Source: Aphis gossypii
Taxonomy: Eukaryota; Arthropoda; Insecta; Hemiptera; Aphididae
DNA: 64,000 nt
Assembly: GCF_020184175.1 (NCBI RefSeq)
Contig: NC_065531.1
Coordinates: 69,968,604-70,032,603, forward strand
Direction of reading: 5' to 3'
In this document: one piece after another, positions 1-11,462 of the stretch
How the letters are laid out: every line of letters starts with the position of its first letter
Numbering within the stretch: position 1 is the first letter of the stretch
Made by a program: the position numbers and the translations under genes
Notes under the pieces: model-generated
Databases searched by the model: none
The model's input: only the letters and a program-made list of their open reading frames with translations
What the model was told of the DNA's origin: nothing

Positions 1-3000
1 TCTAATAGTTCTAATTTTGTGTATCTAGTGATTTTCAATGATTTATGTATAACGAGTTGATCCGTCATCAAACTATGAGGTACATGCACGTTATCCGCTA
101 TTTACTCGTGGGTTTTTTTAATGATATTTTAGTTTTCAACCATGTTATGGCTTTATGTGTATGAATAAAATATTGCAACATTTAAAAATTCTCCTAACTC
201 CCTCAAAAGTTAATTTATTTGGATATAATAATATATTATCGATAATATTTTTATTAAAAATTATGACACAAATTTGCCATTTCGTATACTTAACGTTCGT
301 AAGATCGAGACAATTATACACATGCGGGTGTGGCGGCATCTTATATCCACCACTATACACAATTTACATACTATATTATTAGGTATACATAATATTATTT
401 TAATAAAGCATGCATGATGTATATTAGTATTATAATATACAAATGTTTTTTTTTTTTGGGCGTGCTGGTACGTCAAAAGTCAAAACACTGTAATATGACA
501 TACGTTGTACAACATTTTACAGGTATGAAGTAGGTATTTATTGTTCCTTTTCCATCGAATCGATAACGTTACAGAGGTTATGCCTAAATATATATACGTA
601 TAATATTCCATTTAAAATAACACTTGTTAAATCTTATCGCACAGGGCACTACACTCTATACAGTAATAGCGTATATAGGTTCATCGAAACGCGCGCGACT
701 GTATGTACTATACAGTATAGATACGAGCACCTTATATTACACAGCTGTACACTGAAATTCGGCAGAGAAAAAAAAGGCCAGCATATGTGCCTAAAATATT
801 ATTATGTAATACATTAAGTATTGAATTGTTTAAAACAATTTATAACCTATATAACGCTCGCGCTCACACCTAATACAATATTACATATTATTGTACACGA
901 TAAACGATATATTCGTCCGCGCGCGCCGTCGACGTATTATTGTAATAACATTCATATGACGGATTATATTATGTTCTGTACCTATTTGTACAAAAACGAA
1001 ACACATAATGACTAGTTTGGCGGCGGCGGCGGCGACGCGCTGTACCGTCTACCGACTTTGAGAATATTATTGTTGAGTCGTGCCGCGTAGGAGCGCAAAG
1101 AAAAAAAAATAATAACATCATATATATATATACGGCGATACGTAGGTATTTTACTTCCTTCATTTTTGTCCTTGTCCGCAATCACAAAGCATATTTCGCG
1201 CCAATTCTCTCAATCTCTCATTAACTCCCGGTTCTCGGCGATATATTATACAGAGCATATTATACCGAAATATTATATACCGAGTCATCAAGATATTGTA
1301 GTGCGCGGTATTCGACTACTATAGCGTATAAAATAGGTAATTAAAAACATAGAGGTAGCTACAGAATTGTCTATACGGCGGCTATAATATAAATATCATC
1401 GTGCCAAGTCTTTTTTCGGCCTTTTACGAATCTATTATTGATTACACTTGTCTGTAAATCGACTCATTAAAAAAAAAGAGGTTTTAATCAAGCTTTGAAT
1501 ATACGAAATCAACGTGCAGTTAAAAAGAATCGAATCATATCGCCGACTTATTACATAATACATACAGTGCGCCGCGTACACATGACGTACAATAATAATT
1601 TATAACGATTTTCTATACAGACCGCGTACAATAAAAAAAATCGTCCGATAAACGACCAGTAAATACCGCGATGTTCCTATACTCGTACACACATATTTTC
1701 CCTGTACTTATGTTATACTATTATTCAAATATTCCGCGACGAAAGTTTTTTCCTTCTGTTCGGTACATATTATCGACATTATAATAATATGATTTACACA
1801 GCAATCGACGCGTCTTGATGTTTGCCAAAGGATTTCGTTGTGTACATATAATATTATAAGTATACCTATACGCTGTAGCTCTGTGGCCTCGGTAAAGCTG
1901 CAGCTCGCTTAAAAATAAAAAAATATTATTAAATAATATGCTGTGTGCGAGGGCTGGAAAATGTCATAAACGCGATCAAAATCGCGTGCGACGACTGAAC
2001 AGAAAGAGCAGGAGAACTACACCATTATAATATTATGCATTCGCCTTTTTACACACCGCACTTTGACTTTACGACTGGTTGCGGCTGTTTTTAACCCTCT
2101 TTTAATCGCGCCCGTGCTCGAGACCTATTCCAGAAATAGTCTCAGATATTCAAGTTATATTTTATTGTGATAATAATATTTTATACGTATACGTACACGC
2201 ACGCACATTGTAATCGAATTGGCCGCCGGCCACGAAGTCGATAAAAACGTTTGCGCGCGTATAATATATAATATTATTAATATTATATTATATGCTTTCT
2301 GTGACCATACAAATCGTCCGCCGCCGTGTACACGAGCGTGTAATGGATTTTCGAAAACATATAATAATATAATATTTACAGCCGCGGGCAGTTTGAATAC
2401 TTTATGCGGTGGTACACTGGTACACGACTATCGGAATCGAACGGGTTAACTGCGAACGTATATAATATAGTCGTCGTACCTCATTATTAAATATTATTTT
2501 ATTATTTTTTGTATATATATTTATAAATTTATTTTGAAAAATCGATTATTTTATTCTGCTGTATAATACAGAACGGTTGTAATGATATATTGTAATATAA
2601 GTATCTATCGGTAATTTGTGTATTATAATTTAATATAAATAAAAAGGATCTGCGCTCGAATAAAAAGGGAAGTCAAACGCGAGCTGCAAATAAAATCGAA
2701 ATGTATTTATAGGTAGCAGTGATGGTAGTTTATTGATTTATATTATTTTGATTTAAAAAAAGGACTTTATTATAAATTGCAGTTTGAGCAATAATATTAC
2801 CATATTACTATATCTCGGCAATGAATAGTCGAACTTTCAATACGAATCAAATATTTTACGAGATAATATTACAAAAAAGCATTTCGTATAATAGAGATCA
2901 ACAAAACAGCAGCTATACACAATAACTATATTAATAAAATAAAAAGTATAATTGATTACATTTTGATTGTTTGTATTCATATCGTTTTGCACGATAGTAT

Positions 3001-6000
3001 AATAATAATATATTGTTTTTTCATCGTCCAAACCTACTATTTGTGCTTATGTAGCTATATATTATGTGGCTGTATAATAAATGTATAATTATTGTTATTT
3101 ATTACTATTCGTACGGACGCTTATTTACCATATAATATCAAAAGCCATTCAAAAATACATATATTCTATATTGACAGAATAATTCGTCGTCCGATCAAAA
3201 TATATTATATTATATTCGAATGTGGTTTGTAGTGCGATTGTACGATATAACATAATATACATTTTATATATTTAAGACAACGGGTATTAAAAATAATATA
3301 ATTTATGTACATAAATTATATCAAACTTAATTAATTATTTGATGTACGATATATATATATATTGTATTATAATTTAGAGACCTGTGGAAGCCGTCGTTAG
3401 TCTGCCGCCGCCCGACTTAATACATAAATAATAATTATATAATGACGTCGTTTGAACGAAGTATAATATAACTTATACCGCTGTGTACGTATTTTACATA
3501 ATATATAAGCCGAATATATTATTCTCTCGGAGCTAAAACTTTCGACGTAAACTGTGCACAGAGTAGATTATATACATCTATCATTTTGTCCTTAATAAGT
3601 ATAATAATAAAGCCGTGGGATGGCCATCTCTATTAATCTTTCCAGTCCCTCTCATAATATATAATATATATCATTATATTTTATATAGTACTTAATGACC
3701 ATTGAAGAAATCTCCGTTTTTATTTATTACGTACTCATTATACTTGTCTGTATAAAAATAAAACGGATCAATAAATCGTGGTTTTTGTCTCGTGGTTTCC
3801 GATAGTGTGGTCATTTTCAATTCGTCTTGCCACACCACCCTAACCACATACATCTATATAATGAGAGAAGAAATCGAAAACAATGCGGAACTTTTCGAAT
3901 TGGGTTGTACATCGTGGTTCACACGAATATATATATATGTGCAATAAATGTGACTATATAATAATGCGATTATAAAGGTTTAATATATACTTACAAATCA
4001 GTGTAACATTTTCACCAAGTCTTAAAACGTTTAAAATATCAATAATATCCACCCCCTTATAAGATCATAAAAATAGCCAATATAGGACTAGAAAGAATTT
4101 AATGCACTACCCCCCTCCAAAAAAAAAAAAATCTTCTATAAAAATGTATGATAATCCTTTAAAATTATATTGAAGATAAAAATATTAATTATAATTAATG
4201 GTATAAGGATAAATTAACAACAAAAGTACTGAAAGTATAATAATATATTATATCAATCTTTTGCAGTGTAAGTAAAATGCGGGAACCACCGCGATGGAAA
4301 TCTCCTAAGAATAAAATAAACGGAAAACTGTTTTCTCATATCGCAGCTGGAGTGCAGCAGGATGAAAAAAACAACACAATCAAATAATAATTGTGTGTAA
4401 GCACGACGCGTTCGGCATGTTAATTGAAATCCGATCGGTCAGCAGCTGCAGTGGAAAAAGAAAAATACAAGTCGCAAAATATCCTGCTGGTATACGAGAG
4501 TCTCTTGTAAATTTATAAATGAACTCGAGAAGATCATAATATTTTTAACTATATCGGGCTGCGGCGTGTGCGTCTGACGTTCATAATACGACGTATTACG
4601 TTGTACAGACAGAAAGCACACCGCACGCGTATAGAAATATTTCGACTGGCGGCGCTGTTCACGCTAATATACGCGCAATCAAGCGTACACGGTACATCGC
4701 ACTATATATAATACGTCATACATCTCAAAATACTCGTACTATATACACGATGGCAAGTATGATTAATAATCATTGATTATAGTATGAACGACTCGAAATA
4801 AAAAACGATTCGGCGAAATCCGCTGCGCTGCAGTTGACGCGCGGGCGTCGTGATATCGATTTATCGTATTTTTATAAAACGATCGCGGGTACGCGCGTCA
4901 TTATAAACACTGAAGTTAGGAAGTATGAGAGGTATAGCCGCAGCGTCTATGATAATATAATAATACGGTCGTTTTAAAAATATATTAAACCCGTGGCAAC
5001 ATCATCGTGTTTTAGAGTACTGCACGAGGTTTGCTAATGACGCGCGATATTTGTGATATGTATTATATATACGACCGAATATTATCCTATATGACGGCGT
5101 ATATATATCTACAGCGTACGCGTATACGATGTATAATAACATTTTGTACATTATTATCTTTCTTAACGGTATATAATATTATCGTTAATGTAATAATATA
5201 TATTATAAAGACATTAAGCGTATAGCAATAATTATAACATATAACATATTACAGTATACGTCTATACCTATACGTGTTCGGGCGAGTAAAGTGAAATTAA
5301 TATCAATTATTTGCGCATAGTATAATATTTTCTGACATGACATATTATGCGACGTTTCCTATCATAAACACGAAATAATAGATATTTAGATATAGGTACA
5401 TTATTATACGGAGATGCACCAACATAATATCACGTACGCGTGATTATACGTTTGATTTTAATTTTGAAAATAATGGTATCTGCATAATATGATACTTACC
5501 TACGCGGCTACGCGATGTATAATATTATTTTACATTAAAAAAAAATTTCTATACAACTGAAAATGTATGTTATTAGATTATTTAGATCACTGCAAAAATA
5601 CATACTTATATAATATTATAACTTATTTGTATATAAGGATCGTTCAAAATGCCGGCGAATCCTAATTGGTTCCAAAACGTCCGAATTGCAGGTTCCCGAA
5701 TCAAAGCGTTTTCTATTTTCCTTCCCATTTTATACAGATTCAAGACTGTCTATGTAATAAATAAATATTTATGTTATTTTATAATAAAAATATTTTATAA
5801 AATAAATATTAATAAACATAATATCTTTTTAATTCGTCCATTTCTTTAGTATTTTTAGTATTGTTGAGGTACAAATGTTTACCGAAAATTTGTATGAACT
5901 CTAATCTAATAATTTTATTATTTTTATATTTGTCCATTTCTGTTTTTATATATATTACTTTATTTTTAGGTTTTAGATTTTGTAGTTTCTCTGTACTCCG

Positions 6001-6010
6001 CAATTTTACA
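1..6010. other. AT-rich intergenic DNA, no supported gene
   Basis: No reading frame here looks like a protein; the longer open frames are translations of TATA/ATT-rich DNA. Visible structure is limited to a short CGG tract at about 1020-1035, many AATATTAT runs, and a somewhat GC-richer patch at about 4780-4930. A 36-codon ATG frame near 4277 is listed separately. Confidence 0.6.
4277..4387 (+). CDS. Short ORF or exon candidate, 36 aa, unknown
   Basis: The frame starts MREPPRWKSPK and ends DEKNNTIK before two consecutive TAA codons. It is less AT-rich than its surroundings and lies just after a splice-acceptor-like TTTTGCAG at about 4259-4266, so it could be a terminal exon or a small ORF. 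It has no recognisable domain, signal peptide or membrane segment. Its length is well within chance expectation, so it is listed only as a candidate. Confidence 0.15.
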   Translation: MREPPRWKSPKNKINGKLFSHIAAGVQQDEKNNTIK

Positions 6011-6013
6011 TAT

Positions 6014-6830
6014 TTTAGATTCTGAACGAAGTGGTTTTTATGAGATTTTTTTTTTTGAGTGTCGATAAAAATATTTTGGATGATCAAAAAAACTTGAAAA
6101 TTTAATACAAGGTTCTTTACGAGTTGTTCTTATTGTAGCTAAAAAAAAATTTAAAATCGTTAGTCACAATTTTTTTCATAAGCATTTATAGTTCAAATTT
6201 TTACGAAATCTGTCGAAAACGCTAAAATTTGCAAGTAATTTTGAAGTTGAAAAATCATAAAAATTTTTGTGTTAATAACTAAGGAATAAAAATACAACAA
6301 TAAGTTTTCCATAAGTTTTCCTTCAAGTATCTATAGAGAAAACTCGAAGCATCATTATAGAAAAAATTGTAAGTGCGTTTGAATTTTAAATTTTTACGAA
6401 ATATCGGAATGATAACGATTTATCCTCAAACGATTTTAAATATTTGTTATTTTTCAAAAAATATAAGTCGTAGATACTTGAAAATTTCACCAGTTATTTA
6501 GATTGGCATTTTCTTTACATGATTTAATTTTCAAAATATTTTGACTTTTTTTGAGCTATTTATAGACAACTGAAATTTTCAATTTTTCTGAAAATTTTTT
6601 TTTGAAGTGTCGATAAAATTTTTTTGGCCCAATAAAAATACTTGAAAATTTAATACAAAGTTTCTCATAAGTTATCCTTATAGTGATTTAAAAATTATAA
6701 GAATACATAGGCACAATTTTTTTTTATTAGTATTTAAAGTTCAAATATTGACAAAAATTCGTCAAAATCATGAATATTAGCAAATTATTTTGTAGGTATA
6801 ATTCATATAAATTTTTGCAAACATATATTA
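6014..6830 (+). repeat. Truncated copy of the GATTCTGAACGAAG repeat family
   Basis: The left end reads TTTAGATTCTGAACGAAGTG, like the left end of the complete copy at 9159-9549. The body contains an internal direct duplication of about 230 bp: the block at about 6045-6275, starting near GAGTGTCGATAAAA and running through ACTTGAAAATTTAATACAA, recurs in diverged form at about 6590-6830. No matching right TIR is visible. It ends about 170 bp before the TATA box of the next gene. Confidence 0.55.
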
Positions 6831-7000
6831 TATGTATTCTTTTCTAACGAGTTGTGTATTTACGCAAAATTAAATTAAAAATCGTTCATGTGATAGTTAA
6901 AAAAAAAAAATGTATTTCCATTACAAAACTAAAACATCTATTATCGTTGCTATTGGCAACTACATAGTTTGAAATAAACATAAATGCTGTCGCGTGCCGA

Positions 7001-7027
7001 TATAAAAATATAACATTCCTAATTCAG
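7001..7027 (+). promoter_or_regulatory. TATA box plus initiator of the 7121 gene
   Basis: TATAAAA lies at 7001-7007 and an arthropod-type initiator, TCAG, at 7024-7027. This is the spacing expected for a TATA-Inr RNA polymerase II promoter and predicts a 5' UTR of about 95 nt before the ATG at 7121. Assignment is by motif and spacing only. Confidence 0.55.
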
Positions 7028-7120
7028 CTTTTAATAGTGTAGCACTAGAGCATCAATTACAAAAATTACGTTTCATAATTCTTCTTGTTTGAAAATATTA
7101 CGAATTTATATTACAATATT

Positions 7121-8107
7121 ATGCAGAATAATATAATCGACGATAATCAAACTATGTCGGTATCAAGTTCTGCAGCAAAAGTTTCAGAACTTAGTGATTT
7201 ATCGGGCTCGCCGACAAACCGTTTGTATTCGTCTGCTCCCGATATAATGATGACAACAACATCTAACGACAATACCATCACGGACCGGGAGAAAATAGAG
7301 ATTCAGACGCCATCTGTGTTAAGTGATGGTCAAATTTTTGAAGAAAACAACCCTGGGCCAATCAATTCACATGACGGGAAGAACCGTGGGGATTTGGCCG
7401 GTCGGCCGTGGGGTTCGATGCCGAACTTATCGAATAATGACGTCGCGTTGAAGTCTGACGGTGAGAAAATAATTGAGTGCATCGCCGCTCCGATGCAAGT
7501 TCCGTGCAATTCGTCGGCATGCACTGCGACTGCAGAGCCGGCGGCAGTCGAGGTCGAAACGCGATCTGCGTTAAGTAATCGGCAGATTTTCGATTTACAA
7601 AACCCCGGGCCGGTCAATTTCAATGACTGGAAGAACCGTGATGATTTGGCTGGTCGGCCGTGGCGTTCGATGCCAAACTTATCGAATCATTACATAGTGA
7701 TGAAGTCTGACGGTGAGAAAATAATTGAGTGCATCGCCGCTCCGATGCAAGTTCCGTGCAACTCGTCGGCATGCACTGCGACTGCAGAACCGGCGGTAGT
7801 CGAGATCGAAACGCGATCTGCAGTGTTAAGTAATCGGCAGATTTTTGATGAACAAAACCCCGGGCCGATCAATTACCGTGACGGGAAAACCCGTGCAGGG
7901 GATTTGGCCGGTCGGCCATGGCGTTCGATGCCAAACTTATCGAATTATTGCGTATCGATGAAATCAGACGATGTACCAAAAATAGAGTGCATCGCCACTC
8001 CGACACAAGTTCCATGCGACTCATCGGGGGTAGTGCCGGCTAAACGTCGGTCATTATGGAAACGGACGAAGAGATTCGTCCGTCGCATGTTTTGTTGCAG
8101 TTTGTAA
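7121..8107 (+). CDS. Orphan three-repeat protein with basic Cys-Cys tail
   Basis: A single-exon gene of 328 codons. The open frame extends 12 codons upstream but without an ATG, so the ATG at 7121 (MQNNIIDDNQ) is taken as the start. Residues 1-66 are Ser/Thr/Asn-rich. Three tandem units start at residues 67, 151 and 236, each about 84 residues, and each contains NPGP, DLAGRPW(R/G)SMPNLSN, IEC and VPC(N/D)SS. A degenerate fourth copy of the core motif (RLYSSAPDI) occurs at residues 34-42. Repeats 1 and 2 are almost identical at DNA level over about 115 bp, so expansion or gene conversion is recent. Residues 307-328 form a basic, aromatic tail ending FCCSL, which could be a lipidated membrane anchor (inference). 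There is no signal peptide or membrane helix. A TATA/Inr promoter precedes it and AATAAA follows at 8354. I recognise no domain; the function is unknown. The tail resembles that of the broken gene at 33478-33947. Confidence 0.75.
   Translation: MQNNIIDDNQTMSVSSSAAKVSELSDLSGSPTNRLYSSAPDIMMTTTSNDNTITDREKIEIQTPSVLSDGQIFEENNPGPINSHDGKNRGDLAGRPWGSMPNLSNNDVALKSDGEKIIECIAAPMQVPCNSSACTATAEPAAVEVETRSALSNRQIFDLQNPGPVNFNDWKNRDDLAGRPWRSMPNLSNHYIVMKSDGEKIIECIAAPMQVPCNSSACTATAEPAVVEIETRSAVLSNRQIFDEQNPGPINYRDGKTRAGDLAGRPWRSMPNLSNYCVSMKSDDVPKIECIATPTQVPCDSSGVVPAKRRSLWKRTKRFVRRMFCCSL
7319..8035 (+). repeat. Intragenic tandem repeat, three units of 252-255 bp
   Basis: Units begin at TTAAGT in 7319, 7571 and 7826, giving periods of 252 and 255 bp, both multiples of three, so the reading frame is kept. 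Units 1 and 2 differ by about four substitutions over the block 7450-7565 against 7705-7820, plus a 3-bp indel. Unit 3 is more diverged and lacks the CTATAEPA segment. Confidence 0.85.
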
Positions 8108-8353
8108 TACATGATCAGATTCTGTTTTTTAGAGATAATATTTCACTATTATAGTAGTTTACAATTTTCGTGACTGCTTGTAAAGATTTTCCGTATATGT
8201 CTAATTAATAATATAAGTAGGTATACCTGATTATTTTCTTTTTTCTAAATTTAATTCAATCGTGCAGTTGCAACGACGGGTGCTTATACTTAGACAGATA
8301 CCGAAAATCGTATTTGATTACATAAAATTTATATGTTTTTGTTATTGTTATTT

Positions 8354-8359
8354 AATAAA
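8354..8359 (+). promoter_or_regulatory. Polyadenylation signal AATAAA
   Basis: AATAAA about 250 bp after the stop codon of the 7121 gene, followed by a GT/T-rich stretch. It is the first strong hexamer after that gene. Confidence 0.45.
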
Positions 8360-9158
8360 TTGGTTTTTGTTTATAAAGTATATTACCTATATTTATTAAT
8401 CAACGCCAACACGTAATAATCGTAAATGGTCGTTTTTCTGAATATGTTGTCATTTTTTTTTTTTTATCGGATTTCGTGATTATTAATTGATTGATGAAAT
8501 ATTAGTACAATATCTAAAACTAAATTTTGTATAATACTGTATGATTTAAAATTTAAATTTATATCTGTTTTGCGGGTAAAAGCTTGAAGGTTTTGTATTA
8601 AAATATCAATTCGCTCCCCATCCTTTTATAAAGTCATAATTTTTATTAATTTCAGAAAACAATAAACCTATAAAATTACTCTATTTTAAATGATAATATA
8701 TATTTTAATCATAAAGTGGTATAATGTTTATACACTTAGGATTTTGAAATTTGTAATTTTATTTTTATTTATACAATTTTTATGACTTGATGAATTAATA
8801 CAATACATAATTATTTATTTATTTAATGTTATGTTGTCTTTTATTCAGAATTTAAAAAAAAATGTTTCAATATTTCTTTAAATGTTGAATTAGGTATAAT
8901 AAAATATAATAAAACTAGACATAATTATATCTTCAATATTTTTAATAATATCAGTAGAAATATTTAAAAACTCATTTTATTTTTATTTGTTACCCACCAA
9001 GTTATTATTTGACACACACGAAGATTGTATCAAATTATGATTGGAGCTATGGTTATACATTGTACTTTTTTTTATCGTGGTTCTTTTAAAACTTTTGTAT
9101 AGGAATATAGGATCACAAATTGTTTTTAAATAGCATTTTTAGAACAATAATAAGCTAC
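8360..9158. other. AT-rich spacer, nothing recognised
   Basis: Very AT-rich sequence with poly(T) runs. No ORF of interest, no inverted repeat and no exon-like segment was seen. Confidence 0.6.
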
Positions 9159-9549
9159 TTTTAGATTCTGAACGAAGTGATGAATGTATTGATTTCACAA
9201 TGATGTGTGTTTTTATTTTGTTTTTGTGTCTGTGTACAGCATAACTACTAGTCGACATAATGCTTCAATTTCAAACTTTGGGGGTGGTTTCCGATAGAAA
9301 AGTGAATATCCTTGGTGCGTTATAGAGGTCAAAAGTAAAAATTTTTCAACAGTTTTCAATAAAAATTGTTGCATAAGTAGCTAATGGTTGAAAATTCAAT
9401 ACAATATTTTTCATAAGTTTAGCTTACAATAATTATAATAGAACTTAAATTTTGGTGTATTCAGACCATTAAAACATAAACCACCTTTTTCACCAACCAC
9501 TAGAAATTATATCCTATGCTGATAAATCATCTTCGTTCAGAATCGTTTT
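9159..9549 (+). mobile_element. Complete MITE-like element, GATTCTGAACGAAG family
   Basis: The left end TTTTAGATTCTGAACGAAG (9159-9177) matches the reverse complement of the right end (9531-9549, AAAACGATTCTGAACGAAG) except for two bases, giving a 391-bp element with 19-bp TIRs. The interior has no coding capacity. A subterminal block (GAATGTATTGATTTCACAATG) recurs in the copies at 18877-19987 and 35800-36042. Target-site duplication is not clear, so the superfamily cannot be assigned. Confidence 0.65.
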
Positions 9550-11169
9550 TCGTATACAATGATAATTATATCATTGGATTCAAATTTAACACTCCTATAA
9601 TATATAATCGTGATCCACATGGCACCTTATATACAGCAGAGCGGTACCCAATTACCCGCTTTTTCAATTTGGACTTCTTTAAAAATGCAAATGCAATCAC
9701 TATAGGTACACTTGCGGTTATTACGGTGGATTACTGAATGCCGTACTGTCTAATAAGTAACGAAATAAAAGACAAGATATCTCTCCATATTAATAATAGA
9801 ACGTGGATTTTATGACTCTTATGATTTTATACACCCGTACTTATAAAGATGGGAAATAATATATGTTATAAATTTATAATAATATTAAATAATATTATTA
9901 GATTGTTTTCGCCTTATTCGAAAGTGTTTATCGGGAACCAATAATTTCGATGTAAATTTTCTGGTATGAGAACCAATTCGGATGCAGTCCCAAATGCATA
10001 TTCTCATTTAATGTGCATGTAGGTATACCTAACTATCGTTTCCTCAAAAAGGTTCGATTCCCGTTTTCGTCAATCTACCTATAGTATGGTAAAATTATTA
10101 TAAAATATTTCATATTGATTGGAGGGCTATTACCCCGTATAGCCACATATAGGTGCAATTATATATGGTGTGACTCCGCGTTGTTAATAATTAATACCTA
10201 ATACATGCGATTATTAATCGATAACAGTTTTATTTTCAACATAAACGTTAATAAACCTAGCTGTGTCATAATATATAGGTAACGTGTGGCTAACAATGTT
10301 TTTTATCATTTTTTTAAAACTTATTTTAAACATAAAAGTCGGACTTATATAACCGCATCGGCGCATCACATGTTTCTTGTATTCAGGTGTACATTCTATT
10401 CCAGCGAGTTGATAACATATGTTACGTAAGAGTTAAAATAAATAGCATTTGTGTAGCAGATGGTCTATGTTGATATTGTGATCTGCCAACTTAAAATTTG
10501 TGAATTAAATACATTTTTTTCCTCACTTACATATTTTCATGATGAAAACTTTTTAAAATTAAAAATAATTCAGTTTTTTCAAATTACAATTTTTTCAAGT
10601 ATACAATAAACATATTTTAAACATCTATTAAAAACTTCAATTAAGTGTCTAGAGAGTTAACCGACCTCCACCGTGCTTCAATAAGGTGACGATGTAGGAG
10701 TTCAAATGTAGTTCTGTGGGTTTTTCGAAATATTTTTATCTTGAGATGTGACCATAGCTGATTACACTCTATATTGTCTAAGTGTTAGCACATGTTTACG
10801 GATCAACAAGATCTTTTTGAATGGTAACATTTGAAATATGGTTTCAGGCTTAGTACGCCGGCAATATGTGCACGATCGAGGGAGAAATCGATTTCCAAAT
10901 GGCCGAATGGCCGATATATATATATTTACCGGTGTAAATAAATATGTGCACGGTACAAAATATACGAAAACCGGTGCACATCGAGAGTGTACAGAGAATG
11001 ACAACGTATTGAATTATGCATTATAGGTATATATTGCATAAAGTAGGTACCTATATATGTTGTGCAGCGCATTTTCGTTGTATAAATTATACTGACGGGC
11101 TGCTGTACCGGTTGGCCAACCGTCAGATGTATCGATTGAAATTATCATGTTTACTGATAAGGGCTGGCG
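9550..11169. other. Intergenic DNA, nothing supported
   Basis: AT-rich spacer. An ORF overlapping the right end of the preceding element (9516-9737) begins inside repeat DNA and is not convincing. A GGTTCGATTCC string at 10051 was considered as a tRNA B box and rejected. Confidence 0.5.
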
Positions 11170-11462
11170 TTATTTAAAATGTTGATCTGATACCTCGATA
11201 TCCGGTATCTGTTTACAACCGGTATAATCGAGATTCAACGGTACAACCAGTGATGGTAATAATATGGTTTTTCGATAATTATTAACACATGGCGATTTCG
11301 GTAAAGCCTGCACGTTCACAGTTAGCTGGTATATTATGTCGTTTTTCGTATCGTTTTCAAAATTCGAGTTCGGTCCAACGCACGGTAGATTATGGTCAAT
11401 AAATAATATCATAAGAGCGGCCAATCTGCAGAATACCACACGCCATGACAGAAGACGTATAG
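11170..11462 (-). CDS. Candidate 3' exon of an unrecognised protein
   Basis: A minus-strand open segment reading ...VVFCRLAALMILFIDHNLP then ENDTKND, VQALPKSPC, LNLDYTGC and ending VSDQHFK before TAA. It is less AT-rich than its flanks and has protein-like composition. The segment VVFCRLAALMILFI is hydrophobic and could be a signal peptide if an upstream exon supplied the start; an acceptor-like TTTGCAG precedes 11462. The first internal ATG (11412) would give an 80-aa protein. No AATAAA is visible within about 100 bp downstream. No family is recognised; it could be a small secreted protein or chance. Confidence 0.3.

Noticed and set aside
7330..7872. Minus-strand frames of 97 and 60 codons
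   Set aside because: Antisense shadows of the tandem repeats in the 7121 gene.
10051..10061. GGTTCGATTCC as a tRNA B box
   Set aside because: The bases on either side (AAAA and CCGTT) cannot form a T stem, and no acceptor stem or A box is present at the right distance.
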